Shown here one piece after another: positions 1-10,971 of a stretch of 64,000 bases of DNA. This stretch comes from Ricinus communis. Taxonomy: Eukaryota > Streptophyta > Magnoliopsida > Malpighiales > Euphorbiaceae. Numbering within the stretch: position 1 is the stretch's first letter; every line of letters begins with the position of its first letter. Under the pieces are notes generated by a model. It was not told where the DNA came from. It searched no databases and was given only the letters and a program-made list of their open reading frames with translations. The stretch spans positions 26,522,342 through 26,586,341 of the forward strand of contig NC_063256.1 of NCBI RefSeq assembly GCF_019578655.1, read 5' to 3'. Made by a program: the position numbers and the translations under genes.

Positions 1-364
1 CGCTTAAAGAGCTTGAGGCTTTACGTGTGAAGCCATTCCTACGGTGGAATCAATAACAAGTTGACAAGAAAATCAAAAATCGGAAGCATCATTTATTTTC
101 AGAGCTCTGAACTATTGTAAAATCTTTGGGCTATATACCTAGTGAAAATGCCAATCAACTTTACAAAAATTGCTTTTTGAGATTTTATCAAACTCCCATG
201 ATCCTGCACAAGTTTCCACAAGTCTTGATTAGCAGCAGGACCTATTCTAAAGCTTTAATTATTAATGCATGTTGAGATAGTTGCTGCTCATAAAGCTCAT
301 AGAATACTCGGTATTTGGCATCATGATACTGCTTCACCTTTGGGTCTTTTGATGGATGAATGAC

Positions 365-917
365 CTGGAAACGGTCATGTTAATTAAACTGAATCAAATG
401 GATATTAATAAAAAAAATATATGACGATAGAGCAGAATAGTTTGCATAAGTATTAATCCCCGGTTAGCAGCTACTTACATTTTAGAATATTGGTTTAATG
501 TTTAATCAAGTGAAGCAAGCTGCATATACCACCCCTACAGTCCTCTCAGTTTACAAATTTTTTTATATAGTAACATACAACTCTCTATTGATTTTGAAAT
601 TAACGGGAGCCAATCCATGTACCGTTGACAACAAAATAGCAAGTTGTTACTAATTCAAAACATATTGACTAGTAAAGGCAATGCTGAGTAGAAAAAATAA
701 ATTAATGTAGTTTAAAGCTATGCAGAGGTGGTTTATTAATGTAATCAAAACTTCAACCAAATGAGTAGATCCGGGCAGTGCTAAAGTATGGCATAAGAAA
801 CAAGCAAGTGAAAATTCATTTAGGCAATTTCTGTAACTTCTTCTCTATATTACACAGAAACACCAAAACTTTGAAAGAGCAATGAGGTAAAATTTGCCAT
901 GTGTTGCCGAATTCTAT
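365..917. other. Remaining intron sequence of the FGGY pseudogene
   Basis: AT-rich sequence between the last kinase exon and the retroelement insertion. I see no gene, RNA or repeat. Bases 913-917 (TCTAT) match the five bases just after the insertion at 5785-5789. Confidence 0.5.
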
Positions 918-1002
918 TGTCACGACCCCACCCGTGGGCCCGTGACCGGCACTAGGGAATGGGTAAGCTTAAGGCCACCGAAACCCGTAGTAAGCCTAAC
1001 AG
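918..1002 (-). repeat. Terminal 85 bp of the gypsy LTR (inverted)
   Basis: Nearly identical to 1592-1676 and to the reverse complement of 5700-5784. On the minus strand it follows the leader directly, so almost the whole internal region and most of that LTR were deleted. Confidence 0.8.
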
Positions 1003-1591
1003 TGGAATGCCATATGCATTCTTACGGGACTGGGCGCAATATTGTATTTTAAAACACTTGTTCTACTTAGAAAAATAAACAATGTTCGCTTAAGTTTCTC
1101 TGGATTTCCGAGCATCCGAAAACACTCCTGCCACCTTTCTTAAGCTTCTTATAACCACAAAACTCAACCATAAAGTTCTGACATCTACTCGACTTCCCAG
1201 GCACTAACTTCGGCGCTACTCAAAAAGACGATGCCTGATGCGATGACGAGGCGGTTCATGACACGACTGCAACCACGCTCTACACTAAAACTGACTGCGG
1301 TGCCCACCATCGAAACAACAATCAAAGCTTCTAAAGGCGGACTGCACTAATCACTTGAAGAAACAGCACGAGTCTATCGCGCTTCGGATCTTCCCATCGC
1401 TACAAAGCACATTCTCAGCACAGCACCAAGGACAAGCTTACAAGAAAGGAAAGACTAACTCTCTAACAGTGAAAGCTGAGACACTGGAGTCAATGAAAAC
1501 AACAAGACAGACATGATCCTAACTCCGCAGTACCAAGAAAAATCTTAACTTAGGTCGAAGGAAATCTAAACCTAAGCTCTGATACCAACTT
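1003..1591 (-). mobile_element. Gypsy leader with primer-binding site, minus orientation
   Basis: The reverse complement of 1576-1587 is TGGTATCAGAGC, the usual primer site complementary to initiator tRNA-Met, placed four bases after the LTR end at 1592. The rest of the segment is untranslated leader and perhaps the first bases of gag, with no long reading frame. Confidence 0.8.
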
Positions 1592-2180
1592 TGTCACGAC
1601 CCCACCCGTGGGCCCGTGACCGGCACTAGGGAATGGGTAGGCTTAAGGCCACCGAAACCCGTAGTAAGCCTGACACTCACTGATTTAAACAAATCTCATC
1701 TCAAATTAATATTATTAAAACCACAAATTATCTTAATAGCTACACTTTACAAAAATTACTTGGGCTACCGTAAAACTAAGCGAGACCCGAAGCTCGAGAT
1801 TTACAACCGATACATCTACTATTACTATCACGCGGAGAATCTAAGATTTACCAATTTACATACCAAATCAAATACATCACCCGATGATGAAGGAGTCGGA
1901 TTCTTTGAATAAGAGTCGCGGAGAACTAACACAAATCCGAAAAAAAAATAAATGGAGACTGTCAGTCTCGAGAGTGAGTTAAAATCAAATAATCTAGGGA
2001 CTATTGCTTCTTCTCAAAAAAACATAGATTATTCAAATCAGTATATCAAACCATACTGTAATCGTACCCTACTATTTCCTTCACATAAAATATTAATCAT
2101 TCGAATCAAAATATCAACCATGCACGTAAATACAAATCACATTATAATCAAATACCATAATAAATAAATAAATAAAAAAT
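1592..2180 (-). repeat. 3' part of the gypsy LTR, inverted copy
   Basis: Reverse complement of about 5190-5784 with small indels and substitutions. A 216-bp block (1952-2167 against 5203-5418) encodes the same 71-residue chance ORF in both copies. Homology stops in a short (AAAT)n tract at about 2167-2180. Confidence 0.85.
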
Positions 2181-2914
2181 GATGATTATAAAGTAAGTAA
2201 AGATGTAATTTTTCAAAGTAAATAGTGTTAGCTTGAGAATTCTCTGGATGACGAGTTGAGTTGTTGAGAGAGTGAGTATGTGGAGCTGTAGGCCCCATGT
2301 TAGATTATAAGGGAGGCTTTTGGATTTCAGTCAAGGAGGAATCTTGTGTCAGGATGGCATGGTTTATATCGGTTGATGCAATCAAATGGATGGTATGTCG
2401 TGGATGATGTGATGTAGATGTTAAGGATTTTTCTGTACGTGCAAGGGACATGTCATTAGGAAGGAAATTTGGTGAGTGGATTTTTGGCAGGATCAGAATT
2501 GGCCCTTCTTGTGTGGAAACCCTTGGTTTTGTCGGCAGGTTGGTGAGGTGGCATGTAAGTTGGACTTGCCGCCAAGTATTAGTAATGTTCTCTGAGGTTA
2601 AATCCAGTTGTTTGTAAGTCTGAGTTGAGGAAGTATATTTTCGATCCTTTGCTCGTGTTGGACCCTTAGTGTGTGGAAGTAAGTGAAGATTTGGTTTCCG
2701 AGAAGTAGTAAGTGAGGATCGCGGATTTTCAGGTTCACCAGTTTTGTTTAAGGGTTTTGTCGATGAGTCTTGTGGTTTAGTTTAGTTTCTGCCGAGGAAA
2801 AATTTCCAAGAAGCCGAGTTGGAGATGAGAGGTTCCTAATTAGTTTCAGTCTTAGAGTGTAGCCCCTTTTCTTTTAAAATTCGAGGTCGAATTTTTTTTT
2901 TAAAGGGGGGAGAA
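2181..2914 (+). mobile_element. Decayed 3' end of chromovirus pol and polypurine tract
   Basis: Frameshifted remnants in all three plus frames recall the integrase C-terminus of Tekay/Reina-type chromoviruses. The terminal motif reads roughly FKGGRM and overlaps the polypurine tract AAAGGGGGGAGAA (2902-2914), directly before the LTR start TGTAACACCC. Many in-frame stops; no function expected. Confidence 0.6.
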
Positions 2915-5784
2915 TGTAACACCCGGAATTTTTTTTATATATTTAATAATGAATTTTTTTATTTAAGTTAATTTTAGCTTCATTATTATTGGGTTTAATT
3001 TGAAATGATTATATTTTGGTTATTCAAAATTTTCCCAAATGCATATTTATATAAGTAAAATTATATATCGGAAAATTTTGGAAGAAATTATAAAGGATGT
3101 GTTTATAAAAGAATTTTGGAAAAATTGGTATTATAATTGATTAGTAGTATTAAATTTTTAAGTTGGAAATTGATTATTTAATTTAATTGTGTGTTAGTAC
3201 TAAATTGGAAATTTATTTTGGAATAAGGATTAAAAGTATAATGTTATTTTTATGGGGTTTTAATGGAAATTTGTGAGTTTGGTATTTTCGTAAATAAATA
3301 TGTCGGTCAGGGGTATTTTTGTAATTGTGTATTTTCAATAATTCGGATTTGGCCCAAATTAAACAGCTAGGGGCTTAATTGAAAGGCTAAAGGAAAGTTT
3401 GGGGGTCAAATTGGAATTCTGCAGGATGAAATTGTAAGTAATTAAGGAAGTTGAGGGACCAAATTGCAATAAAGAAAAGTTTAGGGGTCAAACGTCGATA
3501 TTGAAAGGAAAGAAATCGGGGAAGAAGAAAGGAGGAGAGAGAGAGAGAGGGGGCGATGGCCAAGAAGAAGGGGAGGAAGGCGGCGGCGTCGTCGGTGGCG
3601 GCCGTCGGGGCGTGAGGCGGCGCAATGCGGCGGCCAGCGGGCAGCTCCGGGCGTGAGGCGGCGGATTGGCGTGTGGCAGCGGCTGGCGCCCGCTTCGGCG
3701 GCCTTCCGGCCGATCTTGGTGGCGATCGGCTCCCCTTGGAGAGAGCTTCCTTTGGCGGCAGCCGGTTTTGGTGACCGGGAGGAGAGAGTTCCGACGGGCG
3801 GAGGCAGCCGCGTTTATGGGCTTTTCCGGCCGAGCTCCCGTGGAGGATGGATGATCGGAGGATGTATCCCGACTCTCCCTGCATTTCAAGCTTCGCGATG
3901 GCACTGATTTTGTGGCGATCGGGCTTCGTTGGCAAATCGACGGTCGAGATCGTCCGTAAATCTCTCCCGGATGATCGGGTGTCGGATCGGAAAATTGGGA
4001 GTGAGGATCACGTCGGCCGTTGTGAGTCCGATGGTGTGTTCGGATCGTCGATCGGACTCCGGCGGCTGGAGGCGAGTCGACCGAGCAATCGAGCGTCTCG
4101 GTAATTATCTTTGGCCCGTTAATTTTAGAAATTCTTGGTTTAATTGTGTCTATTAGATTATTTTGAGTATTTGATGATTTTATGAGTCAAAAATAATTGT
4201 CTGTCAGTTGCCTGCCTTGTGTTTTGTGCTGTATGGCGGAGTCGGGAAATAGTGAAGTTTGGGGACCTGACTCCCGTTGTTTTAATTGTTGGATATTTGG
4301 AGTGTTTTTCTGGCAGGTCCTGGACCCATTTTTACGGGGGGTAATGTTCGTGTTGTAGGGGAGGTTCTGCCGGATTTTCGGTAGAATTCTCCCGAGTCGA
4401 GATTCTTAGACAGTCAGTCCTAGGAGTCTAGACCTAGGATTAATGATCGATTGTCTCAGCGTATTGATAAATTGTTTTCCGTGATTAGATGATCATGCAT
4501 TGGCTCGCTCCTACCGAGGCACCGGAGCAGAGCTAGGAGGTCGCCCAATCCTGTGAGTTAAAGTCATTTAATCATTGCACTATTGCTAAGTCTGATTTAA
4601 TATGCTATTTTGAAAGTTCATGCATAATATGATTATTAGTATCGCAAGATAAATGATTTCACTTGATTATTAATATTTGAAATAATATAAATATTATTAT
4701 TAGTATGTTATAATAAGATAAGCGTTATTATTTTTCCCCTCACAAATTGCACGTTGTTTTACCTTAAATCTTTAATCTTTATTTCGATATGTGTTGGTTG
4801 AGTTCATCAGATAATGATATTTATTATATGTGATGATTGCGAATTGGGAAATGTGGCTTGTAGAACATGCCACCCGATGGGTTACATCGGGACTAGCGCA
4901 TCTTACCGGTAATGATCATGGACATAAGGTTATTATGGATTTGTTTGCCCTGATCGAGCTTGCTCTCTGGGCTGAGTTCAGTTGATTGCCGGAGTTAAGG
5001 TCCCTGATCGAGCTTGCTCTCTAGGCGCCGGCTTATTTGGAATTCAAGTGTTCAGGCTGGAGGTAAGGACCCTGATCGAGCTTGCTCTCTGGGCGCCAGA
5101 CCTGTTGGATTAAGAGAGCCGAAAGGCTACTAGAATTTGGGGTTTAGGGTTCTACCGAGCCACTCGTTCCGTAAAAGTAAATATATATTTTTATTTATTT
5201 ATTTATTTATTATGGTATTTGATTATAATGTGATTTGTATTTACGTGCATGGTTGATATTTTGATTCGAATGATTAATATTTTATGTGAAGGAAATAGTA
5301 GGGTACGATTACAGTATGGTTTGATATACTGATTTGAATAATCTATGTTTTTTTGAGAAGAAGCAATAGTCCCTAGATTATTTGATTTTAACTCACTCTC
5401 GAGACTGACAGTCTCCATTTATTTTTTTTCAGATTTGTGACTGTTAGTTCTCCTGCGACTCTTATTCAGTAACCCGACTCCTTCATCATCGGGTGATGTA
5501 TTTGATTTGGTATGTAAATTGGTAAATCTTAGATTCTCCGCAGTAGTAATAGTAGATGTATCAGTTTGTAAATTTCCCGAGCCTTGGGTCTCGCCCTAGT
5601 TTTTCCGGTAGATCAAGTAATTTTTGTAAAGTGTAGCTATTAAGATAATTTGTGGTTTTAATAATATTAATTTAAGATGAGATTTGTTTAAATCAGTGAG
5701 TGTCAGGCTTACTACGGGTTTCGGTGGCCTTAAGCTTACCCATTCCCTAGTGCCGGTCACGGGCCCACGGGTGGGGTCGTGACA
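2915..5784 (+). repeat. Full-length gypsy LTR, 2.87 kb
   Basis: It starts TGTAACACCC directly after a polypurine tract and ends GTCGTGACA, the canonical TG...CA form. It is AT-rich except for a strongly GC- and CpG-rich block at about 3540-4110, which contains overlapping chance ORFs on both strands (up to 182 codons) without family features. Near the 3' end is a three-copy direct repeat (4948-5095). Confidence 0.85.
4948..5095 (+). repeat. Three-copy direct repeat inside the gypsy LTR
   Basis: The core CCCTGATCGAGCTTGCTCTC starts at 4948, 5002 and 5070, with diverged spacers. The core includes the inverted pair GAGC-TT-GCTC, so it can form a small hairpin. Confidence 0.85.
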
Positions 5785-6159
5785 TCTATCATCAATGTCA
5801 AGCCCCAATCTTAGGTAAGGGCCTTTAAATTTATTTATTCACAGCTGATCTATAAAATTCCTTAGCATGATTGCTTTGCAGGTCAACATATTGAAGTAAT
5901 ACTTCCTTCAAATTCCTTTTGTCTGTTTTTCTCTTTTTTTCTAAGAGAGGTGGAGGGAGGTGGCAGTAATGGGATGAACTAAGAGAAAACAATGACTAAT
6001 AGGAATTCCAGCAAAAATAGAGTGCACAAAAGAAAAGCTGCATTATGTTTTGCACTCACTTAAAACCTCTCCTCTAATCATTTATTGTTTTATACCTAGT
6101 TATATGTCATGAAAGGTATGAATTGAACTGAAAATTCAGAAGCAAGAGCTCATGCATAC
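5785..6159. other. Intron sequence of the FGGY pseudogene, right of the insertion
   Basis: Non-coding sequence between the insertion and the kinase exon at 6160-6274. A short polypyrimidine stretch lies near 5925-5945. Nothing else recognised. Confidence 0.5.
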
Positions 6160-8302
6160 ATGACCGGCTGCATTCAGGGCCCTCATGGCCTCACTGAAAG
6201 TGACATTTTTTTGCGGCAGCAGCACCAACCCAATAGCATAGACTCACTTTCTCTTAGTAGTACAATAGGGCAACCTACACCAATCATCAACAAATAAGCA
6301 TTAAGTTTGTTAACATGTACACAACACTGAAAAAAAAAACTAATATTCTCAAAAGTAGTCAGAGCAAGCTATCATAGACTTACAATACTGAATTTAGTGC
6401 ATATGTCTTTAATTTTTATACATGTTGTAAAAGAAAAACTTGTCTGCACATCAAACCCGCTTAGTTCTTCCAACTCTAAAACTCAACGCCAACCTTATTG
6501 GTAGGAACTATCCAAAATTCAGTTTGAGGTTCCATGAACTATTCAAGCTAACAATTCAAGATTGAAAGACTTTCCTAGCATATTCATAATAATTAATAAC
6601 TAGTGAACATTGAGACTTCACCCATACATTATATCAAACTGGGAAAAGAAATAATTAGAAAAAATTGCGGCAGAGATAAATGCAAGTAAATGCACATGTA
6701 TCAGCAATTTTTGGTGCAATGGTTGAAGCGGATAAGCAACAATGTAGCTACAGCAGGGGCAAGAATATCCACTGTTAACCAATTCCCAATCTTTTTCTTC
6801 ATCCAAATGTCAGCATATAAACCAACTGTCTTATTCTTAACTCGTCTCTACACATGAACATCGCACGGTGGCATAAATGAAAATTCACATACAAAGGCTA
6901 TTCATCAATCAAAATAATGCATACTAATTTTAAAATTACAGAGAGAAAATTTTAAAATGTAAAACAATAAAGAGAGTGAAGATAAGTACCAATAATATCT
7001 GCATGTTCTTGGACAGACACAGGGTTTTTTGAAAGGCCACCACATGCAAGCAACATGTCAATCTGCCAGGAATAAGGATATAAAAGAAAGAACAGAAAGT
7101 TTTAAAGCAAATTACATTTCGTGATATAGTCATCATTCCAATAACTAAGAAAGAATAATTGCTATAGGGGTTCATTGGTACCGCTCGCTTGTATTGTGGA
7201 GTTAATTTTCTTAAAAGTCCCATTTTATCCGTTGTTTCAGTCGGGTTGGATAAACAAGGTATTAGCTTTTGTGCTCGCACTACATATGATGATAATGCCA
7301 TCACAAATGCTCTTGAAATATACGAGCCTTGAGGTAGTATTATCATTTTGAGTTTTTAAAGTATAATTTATCATTTCTAGTGAATATATTCGGATAAGGA
7401 AACTATTTTACAGTGGATGGAGTCCATTTCATGGCATCCAATAATGATTGTGGTGTAAGAGAATATGACATGGAGAGGTTTCAGCCTCCGAATCACTTCC
7501 GCTTCTCTTAGCTGAATGTGAGTTCTCCTTAGTACCTAAGGCAACTAACTTGATGTTTTATTATGTATTTTTCTAATTAAAGAAGCATCTAAATTTTCAT
7601 AGTCAAGGAACAATCAAAGTAGGGTTTGCTTGACTGGAGATTTGAGCTTTCAACTTGCCATCATATACTTGACAAGGTTGAAGGCAACCATGCAAAAAAA
7701 GTGCTTGAAAAATGTGGTGGCGGTGGTGATGGGGACCAATAACATATTAACATGCATCAAAAGTCCATCCATAACCATTTCATTAATTATAATTTTTACA
7801 TGGAATAAACTGTGTTTTTGAGAATTACAGTTCAAATTCATCCGCATTTGGTTCAGTTTGCTTGGAAGAAGTTAGTAGATAAGATATATTAAACAGATTT
7901 TATACATCCACTAGATGTGAAAAGGGAAAAATGAAATTTAAATAATGATAACACCTCCCAAGTCGATTTATATTTTAACTCATAATATGTAATTTAATAA
8001 AAATCGATAGAATGAGATTCAAAAAGAAAAGTTTTAATTACAAATTGGGATCATAAGACACAAAGAAATAAAGTGAGAATATAATTTGTAGTGGAAACTT
8101 GGGATAAACTAATAATGCGTCTTTATAACTCGCTTGCATCTTTTACCGCTAAGACTTTGGTGCGACTTCCGACTTCATCACTAAACTATTCTTTTTTCCC
8201 GACGCAAGATATGTCATTTGAGTCCCTGACCGTAGATTAATAGGAGTTGTTGGTGATCACCCTGGATGGGTTGGCCGGTTGATGCACGGAATGGAAAGGT
8301 AT

Positions 8303-9635
8303 GTGCTTCTTGATGTAAATACTTTTCTTGTAGAACTCTTGATAGTCTGCAGCAATCGGATGTTTTAATTCGAATGTTGAAACTGGGAAGTTCCTTTTTG
8401 TGTGCTAAAAGAATATGGAAACGCAATAATATTATGAGGCAAAAATAAGAACCGAAAAAGAATGCCCGAAGTTGTTCGGGGAGAAAGAAAAGAAAAGGGA
8501 GGCCGTTGAAAATTATAAAGAGGAAAAACTATGGAATCCTACTAGATATTTAATAAACATGCAAGAGTCATCACCAACTTAATAATGAAATCGATAGGGT
8601 GAAAGATTGATTTACTAGAGAAATTGCATTTCCTAAAGGTCATCCGAGTGATATACACATCTCAATTATTCCATTTGAGGTCGTATTTAGGTGCTTATGG
8701 CCATAGGAATATGGTTTGATTCCGAGTTTGAAAGGAAATAATGAGAAAGGACCCACTCAAACCATCTAGACGCTCAGTTGTATCTATAAGCCATAGCATC
8801 CTAGAAGTATAATCCCGAGATAAGGGTCAATCTTGGATCTCATAACCGGAAGAAAACATAACTCTAATAACCCCGATGATCTAAATAAATCGAATTAATA
8901 ACTCCTTAACGTTAACCTTAGTCCAAGAATTCTGAAACTTCAATACCTCCGCCTCTAGAAAATTGTCTATGTCATCGGATAGAAAAGGATAATATCAAGT
9001 GCTATCAAGATTTCTACATCGGAATTCTTTTCTTTTATAATCTAAAATGTCCGGCCATTGTACAAAATAATACCATATGACAACCTCTCCGGGGCACTCA
9101 ATTCCACCACTCTTTAACCGACCAGTCGGAAAGAAATTGATAACATAGTCTCGAGTTCTCCAAATAGAAAGGAGAGATCTCATTATACCCACCGAAATGG
9201 AACTGATCGCAAGTCTGCAGTGCCCTCTTAAACCGGGGTTTGGGGGTGGGGAAGGGAAAGTAAGCTTGATGCAATTTTTCTTGATAACATAGTCTTGAAT
9301 TCTCCAAATAGAAAGGAGAGATCTCATTATACCCACCGAAATGGAACCGAAATGCAAGTGCGGTGCCCTCTTAAACTGGGGTTTGGGGGTGGGAAAGGGA
9401 AAGTAAGCTTGATGCAATTTTTCTACAAGATGAGTAAAATGAATATTTTGGATCATCAATACGAGGCTTTATCTTTTGGGATGCCCTTATATGGACACAA
9501 AATGATGTTTGTTAATGTTGAAATTCTGGTTTTACATGGCTTGTGTCTCAGATATAAAACTGTTTCTTACCTACCAAAATTCGGTCTTGAAGTCGGAATG
9601 ACATCTTTATGGATCTTATTTAATGGTTTTGCGAT
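8303..9635. other. Insert within the WD40 pseudogene, origin unclear
   Basis: About 1.3 kb separates two WD40 exon blocks. It has no long coding frame and includes the 144-bp tandem duplication at 9137-9423. It could be old intron plus a decayed transposon; I recognise no protein. Confidence 0.4.
9137..9423 (+). repeat. Tandem duplication, about 144 bp x 2
   Basis: 9137-9280 and 9281-9423 share TTGATAACATAGTC, the AGAAAGGAGAGATCTC block, the GGGGTTTGGGGGTGGG stretch and the AGCTTGATGCAATTTTTC end, with a few substitutions and small indels. Confidence 0.9.
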
Positions 9636-10046
9636 CGTAGCCACCGTCAAAGGTCATCTAGATTTCTCCTTTGCAATCGCGTGGCACCTGATGGACATGT
9701 GTTTGCCACGGGTAATCAAGATAAAACTTGCAGGGTATGGGATATAAGAAACTTGTCGTCATCCATTGCAATCCCTGAAGGGGAACTTGGGTGCTGTGAG
9801 ATCCATTCGCTTTTATTCGGATGGCCGTTTCATGGTGGTGGGCTGAACCCGCAGATTCGTTCATGTGTATAGTACCAAAGCGGACTACAAGAGGCGTAAG
9901 AGATTGATTTCTTTGGTGAGATATCCGGAGTAGCTCTAAGTCCAGATGACGAGTCTTTATACATAGGAATCTGGGATCGGACTTATGCAAGCTTGCTACA
10001 ATATAACAAAAGGCATACATATGGATATCTTGATTCTTATTTATGA

Positions 10047-10899
10047 TTGTCTATCAAAGGATTTTCTTCGTAAGCATTCTCTTGATAAATTTATTCCTCT
10101 TTCTGAATGCTCTTTGTGAACTAATTAGCTCGAGTTGAAATCTAGACCATATAGAATAAGGTAAGGAACTCTAGTCTAATCATGTACAGAAATATACTGT
10201 TCTTAAATACTCGAGGTGGAAGGAAGCCTCGTAAGTCCCTATTTTCCATAGGTCTCCCAACGTGGATGCATGTCCGCGTGTTCATGCAGGGTCATTTTCA
10301 TAGGCCTAAATGCTTGCATTTTATTACTGGAGAAGTTAAATATGTAGTTATGCTGAGATGTACGAAAATTGTCACAAAGTAGAAAATGCTCACCAGCTCT
10401 CATATTTAGGGTTCTGAACTTTTCGACTTTGATTCATTAATTAATTGGGTCGTAACGATTTATGGTGTTTTAAAGATCCTTTTAAGTAGTTTTTTAGTGG
10501 ACTATTCATGCAAATGCGTCAAGTTGGCACTAGAATCTACTGAAGGAATTGCTTACTCGATCATTTCATTAACAATCTCTATTTTAGAAGGGTGGTTGGA
10601 TTGAGCTTCTCTAAAGTTGTAGCAAACAATGACAAGTATTGGCACTAATCCAATCGAGCATAAGTCTAAATTTGTGCTATCAGTCAATTTGGTAGGTGGT
10701 TCTCTTCTTTTCTGTTGAGGTTTTTCTTATCATCGATCATGGATACGGATAGAGTTATTAAAGATTTGTGCCAAACTAAGTTTGAAGGAAGCCGGTTAGT
10801 TATAGTCCAAATGCGAGTGGTCGGTGTGGAGCCTAATTGAATAATTTGGTTTTAGTCTGCGAAAGGCTTCCTGATTATTATTCTTGTGAGAATTTTAAT
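10047..10899. other. Intergenic sequence, nothing recognised
   Basis: AT-rich sequence after the WD40 stop. Short open frames only, none with recognisable features. Confidence 0.5.
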
Positions 10900-10971
10900 T
10901 AAGAAAAAAAAATCAGAAATACTCCTTTCATTTTTTTATCAATTTTAAAGAGACTTTAATTAAAGAGTCTT

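Larger units (their letters stand above)
918..5784. mobile_element. Composite Ty3/gypsy (chromovirus-like) insertion with LTR 3' ends at both termini
   Basis: The unit begins TGTCACGACCCCACC and ends GGTGGGGTCGTGACA, so both ends are the 3' (U5) terminus of the same LTR in inverted orientation. It is flanked by TCTAT on both sides (913-917 and 5785-5789), as expected of one 5-bp target-site duplication. Read on the minus strand the left part is LTR fragment (2180-1592), primer site, leader (to about 1003) and an 85-bp LTR end (1002-918). Read on the plus strand the right part is pol 3' end (2181-2914), polypurine tract and a full LTR (2915-5784). The halves meet at an (AAAT)n tract near 2167-2185. 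No intact pol is present, so the copy cannot move by itself. Confidence 0.75.
242..7062 (-). pseudogene. FGGY-family carbohydrate kinase (D-ribulose kinase-like), C-terminal exons only
   Basis: Three minus-strand exons join in phase at GT-AG sites: 7062-6990 (reads IDMLLACGGLSKNP, then EHADIIG), 6274-6160 (CPIVLLRESESMLLG, then EAMRALNAAGH) and 364-242 (VIHPSKDPKVKQYHDAKY, ending ALE-stop). This is the C-terminal lobe of plant FGGY kinases, which phosphorylate sugars such as D-ribulose; the ACGG-KNP stretch belongs to the ATP-binding half. No upstream exons are present: beyond 7062 the sequence soon becomes a WD40 pseudogene on the opposite strand. The middle exon has lost a few codons around LLG-AA, which shifts the frame before EAMRAL. 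The last intron (365-6159) is swollen by the retroelement at 918-5784. Truncation plus frameshift make it a pseudogene. Family assignment is from recognised motifs; the exact substrate is not determinable. Confidence 0.8.
7241..10046 (+). pseudogene. WD40-repeat (transducin-like) protein pseudogene, C-terminal half
   Basis: Recognisable exon blocks run in order: 7241-7335 (LDKQGISFCARTTYDDNAI) after a TTTCAG acceptor, 7413-7511 (GVHFMASNNDCGVREYDMER), about 8219-8302 (VVGDHP-DG motifs with frameshifts) and 9636-10046 (GHLDFSFAIAWH, DGHVFATGNQDKTCRVWD, SPDDESLYIGIWDRTYA, ending DSYL-stop). The CRVWD and GHLD motifs are classic beta-propeller blades, and the ending matches a plant WD40 family I recognise. 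One base is lost at the WH-PDG junction (about 9687). Further frame changes and stops occur near 9790, 9846 and 9932. The 8302-9636 interval is foreign insert. N-terminal exons are absent. Molecular role unknown; the copy is dead. Confidence 0.8.

Noticed and set aside
1..241. Plus-strand coding-like stretch (SLGYIPSENANQLYKNC region)
   Set aside because: It contains stops, overlaps the 3' flank of the kinase on the other strand, and I recognise no family.
3387..4156. Overlapping GC-rich ORFs up to 182 codons on both strands
   Set aside because: They lie inside an LTR. Open frames on both strands come from high GC, and no domain or initiation context supports a gene.
4948..5095. Possible CRISPR-like spacing of a 20-bp core
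   Set aside because: Plant LTR context, only three copies and unequal spacers of low complexity. It is a simple direct repeat.
1952..5418. Identical 71-codon ORFs at 1952-2167 (+) and 5203-5418 (-)
   Set aside because: Both are the same stretch of LTR in inverted copies. The identity reflects the repeat, not a conserved protein.
6618..6836. Minus-strand open stretch with hydrophobic block (WLTVDILAPAVATLLLIRF) within the FGGY intron
   Set aside because: The kinase exons on either side splice in phase without it. No family recognised; probably chance.
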